Assembly: GCA_003511825.1 (NCBI GenBank)
Contig: DOIU01000509.1
Span: 1-7,074 of the forward strand
Direction: 5' to 3'
Origin: Gammaproteobacteria bacterium
Lineage (GTDB): Bacteria > Pseudomonadota > Gammaproteobacteria > Granulosicoccales > Granulosicoccaceae
DNA: 7,074 bases
Shown: positions 1-4,713 of the stretch, piece by piece
How positions within the stretch are numbered: the first letter of the stretch is position 1
Layout: each line of letters opens with the position of its first letter
Program-made: the position numbers and the translations under genes
Notes under the pieces: model-generated
Told to the model about the DNA's origin: nothing
The model's database searches: none
The model's input: the letters and a program-made list of their open reading frames with translations, nothing else

Positions 1-636
1 GTGCCCGAGGTCGGGCGTCGCCCGCGCGAGCTGCGGCATGGTTTCAAGATGCCGTTTCGCATAGGCCCGCGCCAGTTCATCGACTTCGCGCTGCACCCGC
101 GCTGGTCGCTGCGCACGCTGGCGGCCGGTGCTCCGGGCATGGCCAACTTCGATGGGGTGGCGTATGTGTTTGACCGCACCGAGAGCCGCGCCGCCGCGGA
201 CTGGGACACGCTCGCGCGCCTGCGCGAAGCCTGGCCGGGGCAGCTGGTGGTCAAAGGTGTGCTGCATCCGGACGACGCAGCGCGGATGGTGGCGTCAGGG
301 GTCGATGCCATCCAGGTGTCCAGCCATGGCTGCCGGCAGCTCGACAGCGCGCCACCCGCCATCGACGCGCTCGCTGCCATCCGTGAACGGCTCGGAGCAG
401 ACTACCCACTGTTCTACGACTCGGGCCTGCGTTCGGGCGAAGGCGTCGTCAAGGCGATCGCCGCGGGGGCGGACTTTTGCTTCTTCGGGCGGGCACTGCT
501 GTTCGCCATTGCCGCCGCCGGCGAGCCAGGCCTGCATCGGCTCTGGTCGGTGTTCAGCGAGGAACTCAGCCTGACCCTGGCGCAAGTGGGTGTACCGGAC
601 GTCGCGCAGTTGCGTGTTGAGAGTGTTTCTGTGTGA
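1..636 (+). CDS. FMN-dependent alpha-hydroxy-acid dehydrogenase/oxidase, C-terminal part
   Basis: This is the C-terminal 211 residues of a flavin enzyme of the lactate dehydrogenase/glycolate oxidase family, which oxidises 2-hydroxy acids to 2-oxo acids with FMN. The N-terminal part lies before the window (family members are usually 350-400 residues), so the GTG at position 1 is probably an internal Val codon. Visible motifs in order: GRRPRELRHGF at 5-15, as in the family's G-x-R-x-R-x-LR-x-GF; VVKGVL with the FMN-contacting Lys85; SSHGCRQLD at 107-115 with catalytic His109 and carboxylate-binding Arg112; DSGLRSG at 140-146; and FFGRALLFA at 161-169, the FMN phosphate region. Differences from the common forms (SNHGGRQLD, DGGIRRG, LGRPFLYA) mark a divergent subfamily, so the substrate cannot be assigned. 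Its base composition is much richer in G and C than everything downstream. The family call is secure; the substrate is not. Confidence 0.9.
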   Translation: MPEVGRRPRELRHGFKMPFRIGPRQFIDFALHPRWSLRTLAAGAPGMANFDGVAYVFDRTESRAAADWDTLARLREAWPGQLVVKGVLHPDDAARMVASGVDAIQVSSHGCRQLDSAPPAIDALAAIRERLGADYPLFYDSGLRSGEGVVKAIAAGADFCFFGRALLFAIAAAGEPGLHRLWSVFSEELSLTLAQVGVPDVAQLRVESVSV

Positions 637-734
637 TGACGCTGCGACCCAAACATAGTCGATCGTGCCGACAACGATTGCATCCCTTTGGGCAAATACA
701 CCCGAATGATACGGATTGCTTTGTTGCAGGGGAG
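637..734. other. Non-coding, AT-richer stretch after the dehydrogenase
   Basis: Between the dehydrogenase stop and the VOC remnant I see no supported gene, no clear hairpin with a T-run, and no tRNA-like fold. Composition falls abruptly to about half G+C. Reading the minus strand in all frames does not recover the missing C-terminal half of the VOC protein, so this looks like the far side of a deletion or insertion junction. Confidence 0.5.
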
Positions 735-920
735 CTAGTGCCATAGGCACTGTCTGGTCTGCATAATCATGCCGCAGGATTGATGGATGATTGCGTCTCG
801 GATCTCGAACGTTTGAAAGCCCAGCGTATCGCGGTAGAAGCGGACCGTGGCGTCGTACTGATGCGGCGGCACTTTCATCGCGATATTGCGTCCGGCCTGG
901 AAACGGGGAGTGTCTGGCAT
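735..920 (-). pseudogene. Truncated VOC-family (glyoxalase/bleomycin-resistance fold) remnant
   Basis: The minus-strand frame starts at the ATG complementary to 918-920 and gives 61 residues. Residues 1-37 read like the start of a VOC-fold protein: a short lead, an IAMKVPP strand, then the helix-turn YDATVRFYRDTLGFQ typical of the first beta-alpha unit. After about residue 37 the similarity I recognise ends, and the frame runs through unrelated sequence to a stop. VOC proteins are normally about 110-150 residues and need two such units (within a chain or by pairing) to form the metal site, so this product should not be functional. The start is well preserved, with GGAG about 8 bases upstream (revcomp of 929-932), which suggests recent decay. 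It diverges from the nuclease gene at 1049. An alternative is a genuine small protein of unknown role, which I think less likely. Confidence 0.6.
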
Positions 921-950
921 CGCGTATTCTCCAAGTGGGTGTGTTTCATC

Positions 951-958
951 AGTATACT
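951..958. promoter_or_regulatory. Palindromic AGTATACT in the divergent control region; possible -10 or operator
   Basis: AGTATACT is its own reverse complement, so TATACT can serve as a -10-like hexamer on either strand. It lies 30 bases upstream of the VOC start on the minus strand and about 90 bases upstream of the nuclease start on the plus strand. I find no good -35 hexamer at 16-18 bases in either direction, so a repressor operator or an activator-dependent promoter is as likely as a plain sigma-70 site. No LexA-type CTG-N10-CAG box is visible here, although E. coli cho is a LexA-controlled gene. Confidence 0.3.
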
Positions 959-1048
959 ACCCACAATGCAGGTTATTCAGCGACACGGAGATACGACGCG
1001 CGATGCCTATCCTTGATCGATTATGGGCCTTATCCAGGCAGCCTTGCG

Positions 1049-2497
1049 GTGACTGAGCTGGCCGGTTTCCCGCCGTGTATGGCGCTGTTAGATTGCGAGA
1101 CAACCGGCGGCAAGGCAACACGCGATCGCATGACAGAGGTCGCGGTCATACGCGTGGAGCACGGCGTCGTGGTAGACCGCTGGCAAACACTGTTGGACCC
1201 GGAGCGCGCCATTGCGCCGTGGATCACGCGCCTGACCGGCATTGACGACAACACAGTGCACGGCGCGCCGGTCTTCGCCGACATTGCTGATGAACTCTAC
1301 GCGCGCTTGGCGGATGCGGTACTGGTTGCCCACAACGCGCGGTTTGACTATGGCTTTCTCAAGAATGCGTTTCGTCGCGCGGGCATGGACTACCGCACGC
1401 GGCCATTGTGCTCGGTGAAGCTCAGTCGCAAGCTGTTCCCCGGTGTCAAGGGGCATGGGCTGGATGCCTTGATTAATCGGCATGGCCTGCAGGTGCAAAG
1501 TCGTCATCGCGCAATGGGTGACGCCGACGCGGTGTTGCAGTTCTTTCATCACGTGGCCCAGGCATTTGCCGAGGAAGACATTCGCGCGGTCTGCGATGGG
1601 CTGCTGCAACGAGCGACGTTACCCGCGCATGTGCAGGAGTCTGACGTGGATCGCTTGTCGGCAGCGCCGGGCGTCTATCGCTTCTACGCCGACAATGGGC
1701 ATCTGCTCTACGTGGGCAAGTCTGTTTCTATACGCGACCGTGTATTGAGCCACTTTGCTGGCGATCATGCGCAGCGTCGGGGGCTGGAACTGTGCCAACG
1801 GATTGCGCACATCGACTTTACCCGTACGCCCTCAGACTTTGGCGCGCAGCTGCTGGAAAACCATGAGATCAAGACCTTATCGCCGCAGTTCAATCGTCGT
1901 CAAACCCGCGTCCAGAAGCTCTATCAATTCGCCGTATCGATGCCAGAGGATGGCTATCCGCGTATCACACTGGTGCAAGCGGACACGCGCAGCGCCGACA
2001 CCATTACCCAGCGTTTCGGCTTGTTTCGCACGCGTCGGCAGGCTGAGGAACAACTGCGTAAATTGGCGGATGTGTATGGCCTCTGTCATCGCCTAGCCGG
2101 CTTGCAGAAGACTGGCAGCGGCGCGTGCTTTGCGCGGCAACTTCGCCGTTGCACGGGAGCATGCTGTGGCGAGGAGCCCGCTGACATCTATCGCTTGCGC
2201 GTTGATGCCGCCATGACCACGCTGAAAAACCGCGCATGGCCTTGGGATGGGCCCGTGTTGGTGCGCGAGCAGGGCATAGATCAAGGCGATACGCAATACC
2301 ACGTCGTCGACCAGTGGTTGTATTTTGGTGCGGTGCGGGATGAACAGGATGTGCATGACATCATGGACCAACCCGATGCGCCTTTTTTTGATCGTGACAC
2401 CTACCGTATCCTGATCCGTTTTTTACTCAGCCCGGCGCAGCTCGCGCAAAACCGCTTGCAGATCTTGCCGCTGCGCGACACACTGGTGCCAACATGA
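1049..2497 (+). CDS. DnaQ-like 3'-5' exonuclease fused to Cho/UvrC-type GIY-YIG nuclease
   Basis: A two-domain DNA-processing enzyme of 482 residues (GTG start). Residues about 11-175 are a DEDDh exonuclease like the proofreading subunit of DNA polymerase III: ExoI Asp15/Glu17 in LLDCETTGG, ExoII HNARFD at 95-100, and ExoIII His153 with Asp158 in HRAMGDAD. Residues about 203-290 are a UvrC/Cho GIY-YIG nuclease: PGVY at 207-210, YVG at 221-223, Arg231, catalytic Glu270 in QLLENHEI, and Asn282. Cys346, Cys360, Cys368 and Cys372 then form C-x13-C-x7-C-x3-C, close to the cysteine set reported to hold a [4Fe-4S] cluster in E. coli UvrC. The remaining tail has no recognised motif. Such fusions are known in proteobacteria and mycobacteria, and a role in incision-type DNA repair is inferred from Cho. 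The GTG at 1049 is chosen because it leaves about ten residues before the first beta strand; ATG 1079 would begin at that strand and has no Shine-Dalgarno. TTG 1013 is a weaker alternative. Confidence 0.9.
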   Translation: MTELAGFPPCMALLDCETTGGKATRDRMTEVAVIRVEHGVVVDRWQTLLDPERAIAPWITRLTGIDDNTVHGAPVFADIADELYARLADAVLVAHNARFDYGFLKNAFRRAGMDYRTRPLCSVKLSRKLFPGVKGHGLDALINRHGLQVQSRHRAMGDADAVLQFFHHVAQAFAEEDIRAVCDGLLQRATLPAHVQESDVDRLSAAPGVYRFYADNGHLLYVGKSVSIRDRVLSHFAGDHAQRRGLELCQRIAHIDFTRTPSDFGAQLLENHEIKTLSPQFNRRQTRVQKLYQFAVSMPEDGYPRITLVQADTRSADTITQRFGLFRTRRQAEEQLRKLADVYGLCHRLAGLQKTGSGACFARQLRRCTGACCGEEPADIYRLRVDAAMTTLKNRAWPWDGPVLVREQGIDQGDTQYHVVDQWLYFGAVRDEQDVHDIMDQPDAPFFDRDTYRILIRFLLSPAQLAQNRLQILPLRDTLVPT

Positions 2498-2573
2498 TTG
2501 ACCCAGTTCTACTGGTCTCGTCAACGGTATGTTGTTAGGGGGCTCACGAGTCACTTTCTAAGGTGCGATCACG

Positions 2574-3215
2574 ATGAAACAGATTCTCATCTACGCTGAC
2601 AGCTTGACCTGGGGCATTATCCCCAACACCCGAAACCGTCTGCCTTTTGATCAACGCTGGCCCGGCGTGTTTGAGCATGCAGTGCGCCAAGCCGGCACCT
2701 CCGTGCGAGTTATCGAGAACTGCTTAAACGGGCGTCGTACCGTCTGGCCCGATCCGTTCAAGCCCGGGCGGGACGGGTCTGAAGGTTTGGCGCAGGTCAT
2801 TGAGATGCATTCGCCCCTGGATTTGGTGATCTTGTTGCTGGGCACGAATGACTTCCAATGTACCCATCAACACAATGCCTGGCTCTCTGCGCAAGGGACA
2901 GCCAAGCTCATACAGATCATTCGCCAGGCGCCGATTGAGCCGGTTATGCCCGTGCCTGACATACTCGTCGTTTCACCGCCGCAAATCATCGCACCAAAGG
3001 GCCCCATTGCGCACAAATTCAAGGACGCAGAGTTGCGTTGTGTCGGCTTGTCCGCTGCGCTTCAGCAGGTGGCCGAGGAGGCAGGCGTCCATTTTTTTGA
3101 TGCAGCACGTGTAACCGATGCCAGCGTCGTTGACGGTATTCATCTCGACGCGCCACAGCATCGCGTTTTGGGTGACGCTATTGCAAAAGAAGTGCTGGAC
3201 TTGGCGATCCTCTGA
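2574..3215 (+). CDS. SGNH/GDSL-family arylesterase-like hydrolase (MsAcT-like)
   Basis: A 213-residue single-domain hydrolase, usual length for small SGNH esterases, with no signal peptide or membrane segment, so probably cytoplasmic. Block I is ADSLTWG at 8-14 with nucleophile Ser10. Block II Gly53 and block III GTND at 90-93 (Asn92) complete the oxyanion hole. Block V has Asp187 and His190 in DGIH. The pattern SLTWG...RWPGV...LDLVILLLGTND...LVVSPP...FFDA...VDGIH follows the layout of the mycobacterial acyltransferase/esterase MsAcT, so ester hydrolysis or acyl transfer on small substrates is likely; the natural substrate is unknown. Block I starts with Ala8 where GDSL enzymes usually have Gly. 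AAGGTG at 2560-2565 lies 8 bases before the ATG, a good ribosome binding site. It follows the nuclease by 76 bases and could be co-transcribed with it, but the two functions are not obviously linked. Confidence 0.88.
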   Translation: MKQILIYADSLTWGIIPNTRNRLPFDQRWPGVFEHAVRQAGTSVRVIENCLNGRRTVWPDPFKPGRDGSEGLAQVIEMHSPLDLVILLLGTNDFQCTHQHNAWLSAQGTAKLIQIIRQAPIEPVMPVPDILVVSPPQIIAPKGPIAHKFKDAELRCVGLSAALQQVAEEAGVHFFDAARVTDASVVDGIHLDAPQHRVLGDAIAKEVLDLAIL

Positions 3216-3230
3216 GTCAGTCGTCAGTGT

Positions 3231-3259
3231 TTCGTCGTTGTGCAAGCGTGGTGTAGAAT
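3231..3259 (+). promoter_or_regulatory. Weak candidate promoter for the tautomerase gene
   Basis: TAGAAT at 3254-3259 is a fair -10 hexamer, 50 bases before the start codon. The hexamer 17 bases upstream (TTCGTC at 3231-3236) matches the -35 consensus poorly. The 94-base gap after the esterase stop leaves room for a separate promoter. Assigned by eye only. Confidence 0.25.
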
Positions 3260-3309
3260 CAGGGAGCCGCACGTTTTGTGCATCCACGATAACCCAGGGA
3301 AGTTACAGC

Positions 3310-3510
3310 ATGCCTTACATCGCCTTTGAAGCGGGCCAACTGTCCGCAGATGTGAAACAGCAGTTGATCGAAAAACTCACGCAAGTCTCCGTTGATATCA
3401 CCGGTATTCCTAAAGAGCTGTTTCTGGTATCGATTCGGGAATTTCCGGATGAGAATGTCGCCGTCGGCGGCAAAACCGTGAAAGACATTAAAGCTGACTT
3501 GGCCAAGTAA
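3310..3510 (+). CDS. Small 4-oxalocrotonate tautomerase-family protein, DmpI-like
   Basis: A 66-residue protein of the tautomerase superfamily, whose members ketonise enols with an N-terminal proline acting as general base. Pro2 directly follows Met1, so Met removal would expose the catalytic proline. The core TGIPKELFLVSIRE followed by PDENVAVGGK matches the DmpI subgroup (typical TGIPKE...V.IRE.P.ENV.VGG) better than classic 4-oxalocrotonate tautomerase. The two arginines that position dicarboxylate substrate in the classic enzyme (Arg11 and Arg39 of the mature protein) are not obviously present by eye alignment, so a different substrate is likely. The expected assembly is a hexamer of short beta-alpha-beta units. 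AGGGA at 3296-3300 sits 9 bases before the ATG, a good ribosome binding site. It is followed by a 294-base gap, so it may be the last gene of its transcript. Confidence 0.87.
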   Translation: MPYIAFEAGQLSADVKQQLIEKLTQVSVDITGIPKELFLVSIREFPDENVAVGGKTVKDIKADLAK

Positions 3511-3520
3511 ACCGTGGCGG

Positions 3521-3542
3521 CGCAAGCAAAATACTGCTCGCG
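3521..3542 (+). terminator. Imperfect hairpin 10 bases after the tautomerase stop
   Basis: CGCAAGCA (3521-3528) pairs with TGCTCGCG (3535-3542) with one A-C mismatch around a 6-base loop. No T-run follows, so it does not meet the usual intrinsic terminator pattern. It could protect the 3' end of the transcript or be coincidental. Confidence 0.22.
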
Positions 3543-3751
3543 TCGCTGACCCCGCACCTCCTGTGACGAGCAACTGACGCCCGTCGCACCAGTACCTTAA
3601 CGATCAGTAAATTGTACGCGCGCTGCGTGCCGTGATAGCGTGTGACCTACCGGGGCATCGCGAGCTTGCCCGACACAAAACGATAACAAAGTTGTGCGTT
3701 AATACCGGCGCTCAGGATGATTAGCGCTGGGGCCACTGGGCCCGTATCGCC

Positions 3752-3775
3752 CCGCATGCGCTGTTGCGTATGCGG
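3752..3775 (+). repeat. Nine-base-pair hairpin upstream of the Dabb gene
   Basis: CCGCATGCG (3752-3760) and CGTATGCGG (3767-3775) pair along all nine positions in RNA, with one G-U pair, around the loop CTGTTG. It ends 29 bases before the GTG at 3805. No T-run follows, so it is not a standard terminator. It may be a leader hairpin of the Dabb transcript or a DNA-level inverted repeat for a dimeric regulator. Confidence 0.4.
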
Positions 3776-3804
3776 CCACAGATTTACAGATAAACGGATA
3801 GGCT

Positions 3805-4164
3805 GTGATTCTGCATATTGTATTGTTCACTTTTAAGGACGGCTACTCTTGGCAATCGCCAGCTGCTTTGACTGCGGAAGCCAAGAGCAAAGACCACCCC
3901 TCCCACATTCAAGAGATTATTGCCTGGATGACAGGGCGCAATATCTCCGATCGAGACATTGCTGCTGATTTTGCCGTCGCCGGCGTTTTTACGGATCAGG
4001 CTGCTCTGCAACGCTACCGGGTGGACCCTGACCATCACGTCGGTGCGACCTTATGGGCAAAGATTGCCACTTGGCAGATCATTGATATTGATCTGAGCGC
4101 TGATTCATGCGGCGTTGAGGGCTTTCATGCGCTTATGGCTGTAGACAGTGACTCGCAGGATTAG
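3805..4164 (+). CDS. Dabb (dimeric alpha/beta-barrel) domain protein
   Basis: A 119-residue protein whose first about 95 residues fit the stress-responsive A/B barrel (Dabb) fold. The opening strand MILHIVLFTFKDG carries the conserved His4 after a short hydrophobic run. A middle strand DFAVAGVFTD is followed by the AALQRYRVDPDHH segment, matching the family's F-x-d...a...Y..hP-x-H, and the last strand is WQIIDID at 90-96. Family members are dimeric ferredoxin-like barrels. A few are cyclases (olivetolic acid cyclase) or other small-molecule enzymes, while most have no known activity. Residues 97-119 form an extra acidic tail beyond the usual 95-105. The start is GTG at 3805 because MxxHIVLF is where the family begins; its Shine-Dalgarno is weak (GGAT at 3796-3799). 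Whether it belongs to the operon starting at 4285, 120 bases on, is unclear. Confidence 0.78.
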   Translation: MILHIVLFTFKDGYSWQSPAALTAEAKSKDHPSHIQEIIAWMTGRNISDRDIAADFAVAGVFTDQAALQRYRVDPDHHVGATLWAKIATWQIIDIDLSADSCGVEGFHALMAVDSDSQD

Positions 4165-4198
4165 CGGGCGCGGGGTCGCCGGCCTTGACGCAGAGAGG

Positions 4199-4238
4199 CT
4201 TGCAGTATCCCACTCTCGATATGCAAGTGTGGGGATAC
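4199..4238 (+). promoter_or_regulatory. Leader with two mutually exclusive hairpins before the DUF2000 operon
   Basis: Hairpin A: CTTGCA-g-TATC (4199-4209) pairs with GATATGCAAG (4218-4227), ten pairs with one bulged G and an 8-base loop. Hairpin B: GTATCCCAC (4205-4213) pairs with GTGGGGATAC (4229-4238), nine pairs with one bulged G. They share 4205-4213 and cannot form together. No T-run follows either one. The arrangement would suit a conformational switch or a repressor site upstream of the strong ribosome binding site, but it may also be the 3' end structure of the Dabb transcript. TTGACG at 4185-4190 is a possible -35, but the region 15-18 bases on offers only a poor -10. Confidence 0.35.
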
Positions 4239-4272
4239 ACCGCCTCACCATCCAATCATCATTCAGCTACTG

Positions 4273-4280
4273 AAGGAGGT
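4273..4280 (+). promoter_or_regulatory. Near-perfect Shine-Dalgarno for the DUF2000 gene
   Basis: AAGGAGGT matches the anti-Shine-Dalgarno of 16S rRNA over eight bases and lies 4 bases before the ATG at 4285. It is by far the strongest ribosome binding site in the window and fixes this start. The short spacing is slightly tight for so long a match. Confidence 0.8.
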
Positions 4281-4284
4281 TTTC

Positions 4285-4704
4285 ATGCAATACCATGCCA
4301 AAGAGCACAAGTGTGCGATTATCGTCGATAACCAATTGCCGGTGGGCCTGGCGGCTAACGCGGTGAGCGTGATCGGCATCAGTTTTGGTAAGGCGATTGA
4401 GGATATCGTCGGGCCGGATCGACACAGCCGCGACGACGTCTGTTACCCAGGGGTGATCTACTCGCCACTGCCGATTTTGTCCGCAGACGCCGCTGCCATT
4501 GCTGATATTCACCAACGCAGTTTGCCTGAGGCCGGGCTCTATCGTATGCCGTTCAGCGCGCTCGCGCAGTCGTGCAAAACCTACGACGAATACACCGACA
4601 AGCTTTCCCAGACGGATAGCACCGAGATCTCTTTGGTGGCCTTGGGCCTGGTCGGGCCGCGTAAATTAATCAACAAACTCACTGGGCATTTATCATTGTA
4701 TTAG
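4285..4704 (+). CDS. DUF2000 family protein (Pth2-like fold), function unknown
   Basis: A 139-residue protein recognised as DUF2000. The family signature is visible from end to end: KCAIIVDNQLPVGLAANA at 9-26, IVGPD at 41-45, YPGVIY at 54-59, the CKTYDEYTDKL helix at 97-107, and LGLVGPRKLINKLTGHLSLY at 120-139. It is full length with no signal peptide or membrane helix. No activity is established for the family as far as I know. It is structurally grouped with type 2 peptidyl-tRNA hydrolases, which makes a nucleic-acid or aminoacyl-ester substrate conceivable but unproven. It is the first gene of a tight operon: its stop TAG is part of TAGGAG, the ribosome binding site of the ligase gene 9 bases on. 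The partnership with an acyl-activating ligase and an aminotransferase suggests a metabolic role rather than general translation quality control. Confidence 0.85.
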   Translation: MQYHAKEHKCAIIVDNQLPVGLAANAVSVIGISFGKAIEDIVGPDRHSRDDVCYPGVIYSPLPILSADAAAIADIHQRSLPEAGLYRMPFSALAQSCKTYDEYTDKLSQTDSTEISLVALGLVGPRKLINKLTGHLSLY

Positions 4705-4713
4705 GAGCTCACC

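Larger units (their letters stand above)
3511..3804. other. 294-base gap with hairpins but no supported gene
   Basis: No frame on either strand gives a convincing product; the longest frames here are out-of-frame extensions of neighbouring genes. There is a hairpin at each end (3521-3542 and 3752-3775). I see no consensus sigma-70 promoter, tRNA or repeat array. The region must supply expression signals for the gene at 3805, which has a weak start context, unless that gene is read through from upstream. Confidence 0.5.

Noticed and set aside
791..1048. N-terminal extension of the nuclease from the ATG at 791
   Set aside because: It would overlap the VOC remnant and the promoter-like region, has no domain similarity, and adds 86 residues before a domain that normally begins within about ten residues of the start.
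921..1048. LexA (SOS) box upstream of the nuclease, expected from E. coli cho
   Set aside because: No CTG-N10-CAG pattern was found by eye in this interval.
2500..2517. Hairpin GACCCAGT/ACTGGTC after the nuclease stop as a terminator
   Set aside because: The stem has a bulge and a 3-base loop and no T-run follows. It is too weak to call.
2498..2573. Integron attC-like site around GTTAGGG
   Set aside because: No matching inverse core site or paired arms are present, and the genes are not spaced like cassettes.
4221..4331. A 36-codon frame overlapping the DUF2000 start as an attenuation leader peptide
   Set aside because: It lacks a ribosome binding site, has no run of Ile, Leu or Val codons, and extends into the DUF2000 gene out of frame.
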